DNA of 64,000 nt from Cristatella mucedo (taxonomy: Eukaryota > Bryozoa > Phylactolaemata > Cristatellidae). Numbering within the stretch: position 1 is the stretch's first letter; every line of letters starts with the position of its first letter. The stretch is taken from positions 2,911,501 to 2,975,500 of the forward strand of contig WPIO01000019.1 in NCBI GenBank assembly GCA_009760855.2. The letters run 5' to 3'. A program made the translations under genes and the position numbers. The notes below the pieces were generated by a model. It did not search any database and had not been told where the DNA came from. It worked only from the letters and a program-made list of their open reading frames with translations. Below are positions 1 to 12,691 of the stretch, in pieces.

Positions 1-610
1 GGGAGAACCAGATTTGTATCCAGGCGCTGTACAAAGCTCTGCAAGAGAGTCAATATTCAAGGGTTAGTGACGTGCACGGTATCGAGCATGCAAAATGTAA
101 AAAAAGTGTCACACTGAAGCCAGCATGCAAGAGCATGCTTGAAGACTCTCACGGCCATCAGTTAGTGGACCTCTGGCTAGGAATGCGAAACGCATTGAAT
201 CATGCCCAGATAATCCCGCAAAGCACCAAAGAACGAAAAAGACAAGTTCACTGTAACGAAGGGAAAGCCGTCTCGGACTAGATGCGTATTAGCTGAGAAT
301 TAAATGACGCATGGTCATTGTAGTTAGTCACCGTATCAGGAAGCAAGTTCAAGACTTATGGTGCAAACGAGCTTAACGCTCAGTCCCCGAAAAAATTCAA
401 ATCAGGGCAAGGAGGATAGGTGGAGGCTGGTACGAGCGAATGGTGAAATGATCTGTAATCCAGAAAGGGGATCTTAAATAAATAAGTACTAGCTGATTGA
501 ACAGCATTTTCTGTTCTTAATCTCTATCTTATTTACCATATATATTCGCCCACCAGGCTAAGCATCGTACCAATCGCTTTTCGGAATCTAAGCGTTTAAC
601 TATACCTTGC
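1..610. other. Unassigned sequence
   Basis: No gene, repeat family or microsatellite recognised. Confidence 0.5.
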
Positions 611-712
611 ACGAACCTGAAATCGTTTGGAGACCATGAATCTGAAATCGTTTGGAGACCACGAACCTAAAATCGTGTGGAAACCATGCCTTTAGTTCGT
701 TTAGCTCCCCAA
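611..712 (+). repeat. Three 25-base tandem units derived from L2 coding sequence
   Basis: Units at 611-635, 636-660 and 661-685 share AATCGTTTGGAGACC with a few substitutions. The third unit runs on to 712 with TTTAGTTCGTTTAGCTCCC. On the + strand this equals the L2 segment that encodes NLKSFGDRAF, so the LINE piece here is in the opposite direction to the adjoining remnant at 717-1362. Confidence 0.7.
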
Positions 713-716
713 GCAC

Positions 717-1362
717 GCTTGACTTCGATTCTGTGCTTGATTAAAAGCCAGCGAAGCTCAGACTGGCGTGGTGTGTTTCGGCAGCTACACTGTATATGAC
801 AGATCAGACGAGCTCCTGAGTAGTGCACCAGTTGAAGACGACTAAGTGCACATGCCAGAAGTCCTGAATAGAGGAAACTTAGACTCGACGTCGAAAAGCG
901 AGAACTAGGTTGGGGGTCGCACTCTTGCCTAAGCAGTCTCTGATGTCTTTTAGCTAAAAGTAGGCCGACTCGACAGTGGAGTAAATCTTTAAATTCAATG
1001 ACAAGTCCTCGTGGAATAATATGCCTAGATTGTGGGGCAGATGTCAAGGGGCTATGTGAGATACATTAATCTGAAGGGATATGTCTTCCATTACCTGGGC
1101 GATACTGGATCAGCTGTAACTATTAGCTTGGTTGAATCTTTGCTAAGCTTCAGGGTGTGTGAGTAGCCATCCAAATGCGAATGTCATCAATGCATCGTTC
1201 TCGTAGGAATTAAGAGAGTCTGCTGAGGAGTGAGGCTTAGAATGCATTCGAAGGAGAGCCTAGAGCTGAAGGTAATCAGGATGGAAATGAACGGTAAGAT
1301 TGCGTTTGGCGATATTATCTGCCGGAGGGAGACCATAGATAGTGAAAAGAAGGAGGCCTAAA
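717..1362 (-). mobile_element. L2-clade LINE remnant (lineage 1)
   Basis: The - strand translation around 1047-717 retains LACALSRLQLV and GARLIC, matching the GLPACAIRRLQLV and AARLVC region of the 16.9 kb copy. The nucleotide match continues to the segment equivalent to the YADD motif (about 1150-1362). The 3' tail is missing on this strand and is replaced by a piece in the opposite orientation (611-712). Confidence 0.72.
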
Positions 1363-2632
1363 GTCGAGCTCTTGGAGCTTCATTCGTCCGCATGCGGTAA
1401 CGAGGGCCGCGAGCCGGAGGGTCGAAGTCTTGGCTTCGCTGGCTTTCTGCTCGCCGGTCGCGTGGCTTGTTCGGCGATCGTGAGATAGAAAAGAAATTCG
1501 TCGCGATATATTGCGACCACTACGAGCTCCCCACAGAGCAGGCGGGAGATTGCTGTGCGCTTGTTCTTTCCTGGCTCGAGGGCCGTGAGACGCGCCAAAG
1601 GTCATGGTCGGGAAGCCGGAGCCGCCAGGTCTCGAAGCCGCCACTACGGACGGAAAAGCCGCATCTGCGCCGCTGCTGAAAGCAGTCGCTATAGCCGTAT
1701 TCAGCACGGATTCTCGTGATCCGCTTAAATTCTGATGCTGCTGCAAAATTACGGAAGGACGTACGCCTCACTATCAGCGTGCTCTGACACCAGACCTGCG
1801 AATTAAAGCCATCGATACTGTCAGACGCTGGGAGCGGATGTCTTAACGGATGCGATGAAAGGCGGTAATTTGCTGCATTTTTGCTTGCACACACTGTTTC
1901 ATCGATTGGGACACTTTCGTAATCGTGCTGTCGACGGTTGCACGAAGCAGCTATCCTAAGCAAGTATTGTGGCGAGGCCCTGCACATGCGCTCTTTCGAT
2001 TGAGTTTTATCAATTACCGAGTAAAGCATGAACGTTAACTAGCTACAGCAAAGTAGGACAAAACCGAAATCACAATGTATGGATTTGGTTCTCATTCTAG
2101 GAAGCAGCGGCAAAGGAAAATGCACCGCGGATCTCACGAGTTTAACTCGAGCCTTCTGAGTAAGCGCCCTAGCCGCTCGCCAAGCTCAACTGAATAATGT
2201 AGGATTTTCAGCAACGCATAGCATGCACTCACAGTGCAAGGGATTGAGTAAGCAGTGAGTGCAATTAGTAACTGGCCGATGTCGAGCTGGTCTAATAGCG
2301 TGGCTTGATGTACAAGGAGCCCAGACGCTTGAAAACGAGACGCGTACAGCCGAATGCTGTTAGTGTCTCGGAGAGTAGCAATCGAAAATCGCGTGGGACC
2401 TCAAATTTGCCAGCAGCAAGCAGCCGGACGACCCAACGTTTGCCAACAGCAGGCAGCTAGACGACCTCGAGCGGGAGCTATCGCAATCGGCACTCAGCAA
2501 TAGTTCTGCAGTCGCTTGGAGCTGGTGTGTGCGGCGGGGTAGCCGAGGACGAGCTGCTGCGACAAAGGGCACCGAGCTCAAGCGATACTTAACGGCAAGC
2601 GCGCAGGAGCCACTGCCACCGACGACGCTTCT
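1363..2632. other. Unassigned; possibly continued L2 decay
   Basis: 1380-1690 is GC-rich without a gene. 1740-2030 shows scattered similarity to antisense L2 palm-coding sequence (TCGATACTGTCAGACGCTGG compares with the L2 TCAATACTCTGGAGTCTCCC), too weak to call. Confidence 0.35.
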
Positions 2633-2764
2633 GTGCTGGTTTGTTCTAGCGGTCAAGGTGCTCGCCCCGACCAAGGTCTGTCTGAGGTCGTGGGCTCGAG
2701 CCCCGAGGCATATGTGAAGCGCCTGAATAGAGATTAAGTTCTCTTGGGGCGCTATATAAATGAA
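2633..2764 (+). mobile_element. SINE family 1 (tRNA head, L2-type tail)
   Basis: The head reads GGTCAAGGTGCTCGCC (box A region), then GGTCGTGGGCTCGAGCC (box B-like). The tail is AAGCGCCTGAATAGAG, TTAAGTTCTCT, GGGGCGCTATATAAATG. It ends in a T-rich A/T tract rather than clean (ATT)n. It is a nearly complete copy of about 130 bases. Confidence 0.82.
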
Positions 2765-3235
2765 GTCTTTTTTTATTTATTTTATTTTTTCCGTCCCACC
2801 AAGACTCGATGAGGATATTACAGGAACGAGCTCACTGGCATTTCGTTTGTCATTGGTTTAAGCTGCCTCCATCGCAAAGACGAAATGGAGAAGGCGCTCG
2901 GTGAGGTGTCTGTCTAGCAAATTAAATCCTACAGAGACGAGGAGGTAGCCAACGGAGATCTGGAGGGGAAACAACTCTTTTGAGCGTGAGCAGCAGCCCC
3001 TTCCCACCCCCCTTTTCCTCCTCCGCGCACGCGAGAAAGGCCGCTTCTCGCATGTATCCATTCGCCTTGGCGCTTTGGTGCTTACGCAACAGCTATGGAT
3101 AGGAGAGTTCCTCGTTTTTGCCGATTTCCGGTCGCTATCAGCTTTACGACAAGCGTCCGTGCCTCCATCCGTCGCACATTATCCTAGAAAAAAGCGCAGC
3201 CGCGAACGGCATTAAACCGAACCGCGAACGTGCAT

Positions 3236-3375
3236 TAAATAAATATACATAAATATAGTTCATTTGTATAGCGACCCAAGAGAATTTAATCTATTCATGC
3301 GCTTCACGTACGCCACGGGGCTCGAGCTCATGACCTCGGCCAGACCTTGGTTGGGGCGAGCACCTTAACCGCTGG
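3236..3375 (-). mobile_element. SINE family 1
   Basis: Antisense copy: tail segment CATTTGTATAGCG, then GGGGCTCGAGCTCATGACC and GGGGCGAGCACCTTAACCGC, which is the reverse complement of the tRNA-like head. Confidence 0.82.
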
Positions 3376-4913
3376 CATTAAATTAGTGAGCAAATCATCA
3401 CTCGCTTCAAGATACGCACCGACCGGTGGCGATTTTGAATTGGATTTTGAATCGGTTCTGCTCGCTGGTGCGTTCGTAATCGTCAACGGCCGGACGACGT
3501 GTCGTCATTGCCGGTTTCCTGACGCGAACGATGCAAGGGAGGGTTTGCCCGTAAGCGAGCGAAAGCGGTCTGCACGCTCACCGCGCTCTCTTCCATTGAA
3601 ATTACCGAGCCCTTTGAGCGCTCCGTTCGCCGGCTAAGTTGTTTGCTTGAGAAAGCTTTTTGCGAGGCCACGAACCTCAGTTCGGCGTGACCATCGGCCG
3701 TTAGGCATCATTCTCGGGGCCGGACGTGGGCGCGTGCGAGAGGCTAAGCCTGCTTCTGTGGCTGTACTCATCACCACCCAGAGCTCCCTGTAGCTCGCCA
3801 ACCGCCTCGAAAAGATGCGCAGGTGCGGCCCTTTAATGCCAGCCAGACGGCACGATCTCAGGTGGAAGAGATCGCGCCCTCGGGGGCGGCGACTCAACGA
3901 CGCAACGCCGTGTTTGCACGCGTCCTGAGGCCGTTGAAAAATAGCCGCTTGGCGTAGCCACTACCGTGCCGCTGCATTGCGTGAGAAAACAAACGTGCGT
4001 TTATATGCGCGTGTTTATGCGCCGCGTCTGCGGACTCTTCTTTCATTAGTCCGCGACTGCATCGGCTTTCGCGAACTACCGGAGTGGCTTTCTAAAAGTT
4101 GCACCGAGTGCTCGCTGAATGTCGGTCGCTCTTCAAGCCGCTGCCGCACCGCCGTCTAGCCGAACGCCAATATATCGCACGCCGAGATGCCGGAATGCCT
4201 TCGTGCGGCGCTCGAGATGTCGGCTGTCGGCTTCCGTCAATCAGTCAATCAGGCCAGATTCAAAGTCGCAGCTGCACTGTCAGATCGCTCTCGCGGCGCC
4301 CTCGTAGGCTCGATAGCTCGACTGTCGTAGCTCGACTGTCGATCGCTTAGAGCCGCTTACGCATCGCTCACCCAACCTTTCAAACGTAACGTCATAATAC
4401 CAGCACTTAGGGAGTGCTTAAAAATGGCGCTCGCTAAGGCGGTCTCGCTCGAGCGGAGTTCGGAAACCCTTCGAGAAGGCTCAAGCTTTATTCTGAGTGA
4501 GAATGCGTATCGAGCGGAAATCATTTTGAAGTGATGCTGTGCGGTCAACTTAGGAAACTTCACAGCTGAACCGCCCTATAGATAGACGCCCTTCGTTTTG
4601 ATTATGCTCAGCTTATTTGAAATACCTGAGCTGCTGACTGCCGTAAATCCTAAGGAAGCAGCTTCCTTGCGTTGGCTACATGACCGGCAGTTCGAGCGGA
4701 GTTGCAATTCCGGCGACTTTTTTTAAAGTATGCAGCCTCAGAGATTTTCGCATCGAGGCTCGATATCCGGCACAGCCCTCATTCGCCACTCGAAAAATTG
4801 CCTGCTGTCGCGGTCGCACGCTTGCTATAAAGGCTTATACGTGCACGTGAAGTCGCCATTCGCACGCAAGTTTTCCCACTCCCAAGCTAGGCGTGCACAG
4901 CGGTAATGTGCTC
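3376..4913. other. Unassigned sequence
   Basis: No coding exon or known repeat. A short local repeat, TAGCTCGACTGTCG, occurs twice near 4313-4342. Confidence 0.45.
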
Positions 4914-5035
4914 TCACTTCAAGAATCAAATCGCGGGTTCTAGTCCTGCTGCAGGCAATCTGTTATTGACCGCTGCAAACGGATGAAAGTCGTTAAAGGC
5001 ATTTTGACTCTCCGCTGTGCTCTCCGCTTGCTCCC
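4914..5035 (+). mobile_element. SINE family 2, decayed
   Basis: CGGGTTCTAGTCCTGCTGCA, TATTGACCGCTGCAAACGG and GTCGTTAAAGGC preserve the order box B, body, tail. Confidence 0.55.
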
Positions 5036-7194
5036 TGTGCTCATTTTCTAGCAGAGCTGCTAACTAATCTTGGCATTAATAATACATTTGTGTATTACGT
5101 AGCTAATAATATATATTACTGCTTCACTAGGAAACTGGTGCGACGTCTGGACATCAGGCTTCATCTCCTCGGACCCACTGATAAAGCCTAAGGCCCTCTT
5201 TTTCCCGCCAATCAAGTGGCCATCACGGTGAGTGGGATTGCTTGTTAGTCCTCTCAATTTTTACTATATCTATTCATCCTGGGTGTAAAAGAGTGCTCTG
5301 ATCACTCTACTGCGTCAGTGTGCATGGACTTTTAGCCGCTCATACTTTATGGCTTTACGGTCATACCGCCTTGACTCTGCGGACACGTCGCGTCACTACT
5401 ATCACCCACCCTGTTTCAGCTACGTCATGCTGTAACATGGTACTCAGGTTTAAGGAGCAACGCCTTTCTCTACCTTCGCACTGCCGTTTGGGCAATTTTT
5501 CGTTGATTCGGCTGATCTGTACATATAATTTGAGATGTTGCAATGCTTTCCCAGCCACCGGAAATAAGAATAATAATTATAAGCGTTTGCATAGCGCCCT
5601 AAGAAAACCGAATTTTCATCCAGGTGCATTGCAACTCGCTGCAAGAAAAGAAATAACCTGAAGTTAATCTCAGACAAGTTATTATGCTTAGAAAAGCAAA
5701 GGCACAGATAGCATAAGCGCATGCATTGGCACACATGCAAAAGCACGCAAGAATGCACTCACGGCCGCTGGTGGCACAGTTCGATACGCGTTACCGACCA
5801 GTAAGAAATGCTCGATGTGACATTGCTCCGCCAATCAGTTAGACCGACACCATCTGACACTGCGTAACCGATCGTTAAAACAGGCACCATGGGACGTAAG
5901 TGATCGACCGGTAAGACGACACGAAATCCAGAACGTGAAAATTGTTAAACCTATGTCACGGGATTCAATTCTGTGCATTCAACAAGACTGCGTCTGTCGA
6001 TATGCATCACCAGCGGGCACAGTTGGCCCCCAAGATAGGTGGGCCAGGGTTAAATGAGCTTGCCTGTCTATGCTGAAACTGGCCAGGTTGTACAGCTAAT
6101 TTTCATTACCATCGTTTCGAGCACCAAGCAGTTGCAAAGATGATTGGAGACGTTAATGCTGAGCGGCAGAGTTGACTCAAATGAAATTACAGTCAGCCTT
6201 AGATTAGCCTTAGATTAGACGTAAACACGCGTCAGAAGCCAATTGGCAGAACTTCTAGAGCCAACCATACCCCACTCTGGTAGAGACACAGCTACATATA
6301 GGTCAAACATCCAGCCCTAAATGACTAAGTTGCCAGTAAATTATGAGCCTCTGTGATTGGCTAATGGCCAACGGAAACGCTCTATTCAGCTAGGGCTCTT
6401 TGCAATCCCTTCTTGATATTGTGACCATTTGAGCACTAGAATTTGATTTAGAATTGGTTTCTTATGCTTTTCTGTCTCTACGAAAACGGACGAATATTGC
6501 TATGCGAAAACATTCGTTTTAAGTCGTAGACATGTAATCGCTGTAATAATAAAAATACATTTTTGGTCTCGTGGGCTTGTGTGAGTTGCATTTGTATAAG
6601 CTACAACCACTAGTTCTTCTATAAAAAAAGTGATGTTAATCATAATTTTACCGCTGCTCATAAATGTTCAAGCATGAAGCTCTTCGGGAGCATTGCCACA
6701 CAAGCGATCCCTCTTGTTTCTTAGTTTTTGTAATGCCGTTGAAGAGCTTCATGCATGCGTATGTTGTTATTTTATCAGCACGACCTTCTGGCGTGGGGGG
6801 AGCTGTATGCCTTTACTCTTTAGTAATTGGGACTTCCTATGCGAAATGCAGTAAATAAAAACGAGCTGTAAGTTAACCCTCACGGAGCAGACATCATGTT
6901 GAGTAGGCATAGTCTAAATGAGCCCCGTATTAGTTTAGTATCTCAGATAGGTGCAGTAGTCCAGCCTTATTAAATTAAGAAATCACGCGAATTATCTTGT
7001 TCTGTCAATTCAGAACACCGCGGAATATTAGTGTAAAGATACGCACAGCCATATCATAACAATTCCCCGACACACTGCTGTAAACGAGCTGTAGCCGCGT
7101 CTGCACTAATATCTTTAGGCCGAAAAAGAGTGTGACAATGCTAGTCCTTGGCGACGCGTGACAAATATGGAATATTAAAATAGGTGAAGATGGA

Positions 7195-7212
7195 GCCTCG
7201 AAGCTTCGAGGC
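7195..7212. repeat. 18-base perfect palindrome
   Basis: GCCTCGAAGCTTCGAGGC, followed by a further GCTTCGAG. Confidence 0.85.
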
Positions 7213-7789
7213 TTCGAGTGAGTGTTTGAGTTTTGCCCCACACACGCAGGCAGTCATTCTAACCTTAAATGATGAGCACTGCAACAAAACAGGGCGGCCA
7301 CACTTTAATACAACAAGTCTGTGTTAAAGTACAGTGTCTGTGTGTCTGTCTGTGCTGTAGTAATACAACTGTCTGTGCTCACGAAGCCGATTGCAGGACG
7401 AGCAGCCGCCTTTCCCACCCCAACCCGCCCCCCCCCGATTAACTCCACCGACAGCTACTAGTGTGCAGTACCAGCGAGTTGAGATTGTATGGTGCCTGAA
7501 CATGGATATTGACATAACCGGTTCCTAATCATTATATCTCAGGAACCGCGAATACTATATAGGCAGTCATAATTTGGCTTATGTGGCAGGCGAACATTCC
7601 AGTGTGCATTTTTGCCCATGCTTCATTTGAGACTATGATAGGAGAAGACGTATTTGTCTTTGCTCAAGTGATGCATACCGAATAAGAAAGCGTGGTAACT
7701 TGATTGGACAATTCTAATCTCTACCATGGCTTTTTCCCCAGAATGGGCACTATTGCACAGCCAACTTTCTTTTTTCGTGGCAGCCGCTC

Positions 7790-7828
7790 AAATAATAATA
7801 ATAATAAAAATATTATTATTATTATTAA
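7790..7828. repeat. (AAT)n facing (ATT)n palindrome
   Basis: AATAATAATAATAATA followed directly by ATATTATTATTATTATTA, a self-complementary pair of tracts. It could be two LINE/SINE tails meeting end to end, but no body is recognised on either side. Confidence 0.85.
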
Positions 7829-10800
7829 TCGATAAGAAAAATTATATAGCCCTTTTCTAGCCACTTTAAGCAGGCTGGAAAGAAAGCATGTCACATTGTG
7901 GTTATTGAGCGCACGCACAGTTTCAGCAGGCACAGGCAAACAAAGGGTAGACGTTATTACTCAACAGCCAAGCAACTTCGCCACCTGGAATTTACGAAGG
8001 GGAGTTGAAAAAGTAAGAGGGGCTGAACCTTCACCTTTGTCAAAGCTAACCAGCCATGGCAGGCGGGACGCACCGTCCGAGGCAAGCTGCCGGAGGGCTG
8101 CAGCCCCTTCCCCCCTCCCCTGCATCCTCCTCGCTGCAGACGACGTGGCACTTAAGCACGGCGGTACAAATGTGAAAGCGCTCATTGGGAGTTTCGTCAA
8201 CTGACACGACCATAGCCATTTAATTGCTTATCGCATGGGCCTTTATGTGTTTACACGCCCTTCTTGATCGTGATTGCGTGTAGCACTGAGCTACTTATAT
8301 CCCATCATCACCATCACCTGATAAAGCAGCAGCCATTAGCCACTCATGTAAACACAGGCTGCCCATTCGCTAAAAGACAACAACGAAACAGCAACGCAGC
8401 AGGGGTTACATAAGCACTGCATTCAGATTCAAGCACCTGCGGAAAATTCAGCATTGGGTGTTGGACTCTTTCGTCAAAGGCGTTGTTGTCAGCAGGTACG
8501 ACAGACGGCGACTTGTGATCTGACGCTTGCTCTCCTCTCACATAGAGCACTTAAAATTAACCAGCCGTCCAAAGCGCCGCGTCTGGTGTGCTGACCCGCA
8601 TTTCCTTGTGTATCCATGACTGCCTGGCAGTCAGAGGCAGCAGTGGACCGTGACCTACGGTCTGACCTACATGAGGCAGTTGGGGCGCCAGCCAACGAGC
8701 AATGAGCCGGTCCGCTCTGCACTCCGCTGGGTGGCAGTACGCCGAGACGGTTCAGCAGCCGGCGTGTACAGGCATGACGTCATGTCCGGCGAAACGGAGC
8801 TGGGGATCTTGCGAGATGCAGCAGGCCCATCACACGCCGTCGGGCCCATTCGAACTGTTCGCAGCTTGACTGATTTACGTGTCCTCTTAGTCTTAGGTGG
8901 GCTGGGATGACCAGGATGAACGGGGCGGTGGCCGCGTGCAGGTCTCACGCGTCTCGACGCTTGTAATATGTAACCGCCGAGTCTCTGCTGCCACCGGCTG
9001 CAGCGTCGCTTTCGAACTCGCTCGCCGGCCGCCGCTCCTGCTCCTGGTGTTCGCTCTGCTTCCACCTTCGGCCTCGTCTTGGCTGCACAGAGGCCTGGCA
9101 GTAGCCGTCCCGGGCAACCGGCGAGGCAGTGCAGAGCTGTGCTTTGCTGACCCGAGTCGAGATGAGGAGCCGTGCAGTAAATCAGACTGAGATTTAGCTC
9201 TCGGAATCTCGGTGATGGCAGCTGATGACCCCGAATTCGAGTTTGAGGTTTCCACTTCTGATGGGAAGTCACGGTGTGGGCCATTCTCTCCATTTCCTTG
9301 TGCCAACATGCCGCCTTTTAAGTAGTCGCCTGCGAGCACTCGAGCATGGCGTGCCAAGTGCGTTCACCCTAATAGCTGCTGCCGAGTTTGGCTCGATGTC
9401 TTCTCGAGCTCTTTCAGGTAGCTGGCGCACACACGCATTGCCCAGGGAGGCTGAACTCTGTCCTTGGCTGGTCCTCGTGGGACTGAATGGGCGTGTCAGC
9501 CGCTTTGCCGTCTGGCGACGTTCTTGTCATGCCTGTGGCATTTCGCTGGAACCGAGCGCACTGGCCGAAACGGCTGCAAGCGGGCGGCACCACCTTGTCA
9601 TCCTGGCTGTGCCCATTCGCTTGCCATCTCAGGCCCGACGAATGCATAACAGCAAGCCTAACACAGAGTATCCAGTATTATGGTCAAGTGAAGCGAAAAA
9701 AATAAGTCGGGCTGAGTCAACAGCCGATCCTTTGTAGGGCTAGCGAAGCCTTGACAGCTTTCGTCGTGCTAGCCGGATGCTCCTCATCGGCGTCTGAGGA
9801 ATTCAAAACAAGTCCGCGGCTCCGAAGCTGAGCCTCTGAAGCAGCAGTCCCATTCCAAAGGAGAGTAGCATCTCTAGCACAGGCACTTGCGTCCTGCAGC
9901 CAATGCAGCAAGCAGCTGTCATTGCGGCCAATGCAGCAGGGAGTGGCGAGGCGCCACTACAATGGCCCAGCAAGCACCTGCGGTAGCTGCTATCCTGCTA
10001 CGCTTGGCTCACAGCCAGCCCCTGGAGGTGTGAACGGGAATCTCGCGGTTTCGAGCCACCTAAAAATCTAGGGAAGCTGCAGCGATAACAAGTAACCCAG
10101 CTGTGGGACTGCTTCCAACCAGTCTACCACTTAGATCTCAGATCCCGCCCCCCCCCGTAGGACATCACCGGAGCAGTTTTGAGCCTCTTCCATCAGTTCC
10201 AAGACTCTCAAAGCAGGCTAAAACTTGAAGGCGCCCGAGAATCAAGCAGAGGTAAGGTAACGGTGCCAAATTGGGGGGGGGGCCGCTCGCTGGTTCTAAT
10301 TTTCCATGCTTAGTAGCGATTCGCAAAAGAAGGGCCGATAGATCATTCAATTTTTAGATATCCTCAAACTTTTGTTCTGACCGATATATTCTTGGATGTG
10401 CCTGTTAGTGTTCGCCCCGTTTCTTTTAAGATGCTAACTAAACTGAAGACCGTACGTTCTTCACCCTTAAATGATCGAGATTTCAGCTGTCTTCCAATTG
10501 CTATAAGTACTTCGCACTAGAGAGCGAACACCTCACGGCTACTGGTTCTAGCATGTCAGATGTCAATACTTGAGTTCCACTGAATGAGTCGCCAGAACGA
10601 ATTAAATCGGGTCCTCTAGGCTCCGCTGGGCGAAACCTTTCGCAGACCAAACAAGGCGTGCAGGTCAAGTGTCAGCATTGCTGAGTTAATATTCAACACC
10701 GGCCTTCACCTCTCTCTCTTCAGTGACCTCTGGCATGGGCTCGAAAGCCTTTCATGTCTTGCTCGATTTTTGCATGCAGTAAGTCACTGACACGCAGCCC

Positions 10801-10981
10801 CGTACACTGCACTCACGGTCCGACACACGGTGCTTCGCCTATTCAATAGCTGAGATCGAGTAGCAGAAGGGGCCGTTCTCTTTCACTTATGTTTTATTTT
10901 CTCTTTTCTTCTTTTCTTATTTTTCTCAAGCTCTGCCTTCTCTCCCCCTGACTGTGTCTCTGCCTCTCTGCCTCTCTGCCT

Positions 10982-10986
<5 letters not shown>

Positions 10987-11051
<65 letters not shown>

Positions 11052-11055
11052 TGCG

Positions 11056-11129
<74 letters not shown>
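10987..11129. repeat. Compound microsatellite (CT)n then (CA)n
   Basis: (TC)n at about 10987-11049, eight bases of unique sequence, then (CA)n at about 11058-11129. Confidence 0.97.
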
Positions 11130-11133
<4 letters not shown>

Positions 11134-11261
11134 CACGCACAATTTCTTACCTTCTCCCTTCTCTTATGCTTTCTTCGACTCTCTATATTTAAATAAATAA
11201 ATATACACACATCCGCGTACATGCAGGTGTATACCAGCACAAATAGAGATACATTAATGTA

Positions 11262-12200
11262 CAGCGGTACCTTGGCTTACGAGTTTAATCCATTCCGTGA
11301 CGGAACCGTTAACTCAAATTAATCGTATTTCAAATCAATTTTACCCATTGAAATGCATTAAAATGCCATTAATCCGTTCCGGACCCATTAAAACAGCGAT
11401 TTTTGTCGCATGTTTTTAAATTAAAAATGTACTCATAATTAACGAATATTATTTAAAACACTGTCAATGGATCGTACAGCAATACATTATTTGATTAGTT
11501 ATAATGTACATCATTAACTTGGAAATCAGACGACTTGAAGATGCTGACGGAGTTAGAGGAGAAAGGCTAGAATGATTACCTGAATCTTATTCGCCAATTT
11601 TTGCCCTTTTCGTCACGCTTTCCTCACTTTCATCTGCAGGGTTTTTCGAGAGAAAAAAACCTGTCTAATGAGACCTGCTTCATCCTCACTTTCAGAACGT
11701 TTTCCAAAATGAAGTGGGCATGTGTCATTGAATATCTCTGTCGCACGCACAGTTGAAACTTATTCTGGATTTCTTTTGAATAAAGCTTGAATGTTTCTCC
11801 TACATCCCCAACATTTTCTTTATTTCACTTGTAGAGCTAACTTCCTCCGTCTCACGTATTCCTATTTCCTGCAAAACTTCAATGTGCTGCTGCGTCTGCG
11901 ACGACTTTGGCTCCTCCGTTGTCAGCTCCTCGGTGTTCGCCGCGATGAGCTCGTTAATGTCGTCCTCACCCATGTCCAGCCAAGCCCACGGACTTGCCAA
12001 GGGAATTAATCTCCATCGCCACTGCCGCTTTGAATTTGAGTTTTTCAAAAAGTCTTTCAAAGTGGCAACTGGCGGTTGGGTATCTGAAGCTAACTCGCAA
12101 CCCGAATTGTACCTCTCAACTCAAAGCAAAAAATTAGCCACGAGAGATTATATCTCGAAAGACTCGTAAGTTAAGACACTCGTAAGTCAAGGTACCACTA
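11262..12200 (-). mobile_element. Tigger (pogo/Tc1-mariner) DNA transposon, deleted
   Basis: The element is bounded by TA dinucleotides and by inverted ends: the left end begins CAGCGGTACCTTGGCTTACG and the right end, read inward, ATAGTGGTACCTTGACTTAC. At about 939 bases it is far below an autonomous Tigger. On the - strand, 12060-11800 keeps WAWLDMGEDDINELIAAN and TEELTTEEP, resembling the C-terminal acidic region of Tigger/CENP-B-like transposases. The DDE catalytic core is missing, so it cannot mobilise itself. Confidence 0.82.
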
Positions 12201-12454
12201 TATACGCATGCACCTTCCGAGTCTAATTCGCTTTTTCTCTACTCGTGCTTTTGTCCGAAGAAAATTTCTTTCACCATATCAGCTTCAATTGAAAAGAAAG
12301 GGCCCTCCACTTGAGCTTCCATCACTTACGTGTAAGGTCTTTTTCAGTTTAATAGTCCACTGCGAGCAGCAAAGATTCAACAGCTTAATGTACAGCTGCT
12401 AGCGAGCCTCGTTGACTTTCACCACTATTAAAGTGAGCAATAACCAATAACTTT

Positions 12455-12545
12455 CTGCAGGATTAGAACTCGTGATCTGGGCCGTGGGCGCACCTCGAAT
12501 GCATTATCTCGCGCTTTCTTAGTACACCATCCTTGCTCAGTCTTT
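12455..12545 (-). mobile_element. SINE family 2 head, decayed
   Basis: CTGCAGGATTAGAACTCGTG (box B complement) followed by a box A-like complement near 12515. It is a fragment. Confidence 0.4.
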
Positions 12546-12691
12546 AGCCACGAGAATGATCAAGTAAGTCGGTCCGTAACATAGCATCGACTATGAACCT
12601 CAGCCACAACAAGCCTCAGCTATAGACGGCCGGATCAACAATACCGGACAAGCAACCAGGAATTTTCCAGTAGCTAGCCGAGCCCATGGTA

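Larger units (their letters stand above)
5036..10986. other. Long gene-free stretch
   Basis: It contains only the palindrome at 7195 and the AAT/ATT pair at 7790. The GC-rich part (about 8560-9640) has open frames on both strands that are open in several registers at once, as expected of composition and not of coding. Confidence 0.5.

Noticed and set aside
611-685. Short tandem repeats resembling a CRISPR array
   Set aside because: Three 25-base units are directly adjacent with no spacers, derive from LINE coding sequence, and the genome is eukaryotic.
8667-9293. 208-codon - strand frame in a GC-rich block
   Set aside because: Overlapping frames are open on both strands, as expected of base composition; the peptide shows no recognisable motif.
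10894-11196. Frames reading Val/Cys, Arg/Glu or Ser/Leu repeats
   Set aside because: Translation of the CT and CA microsatellites.
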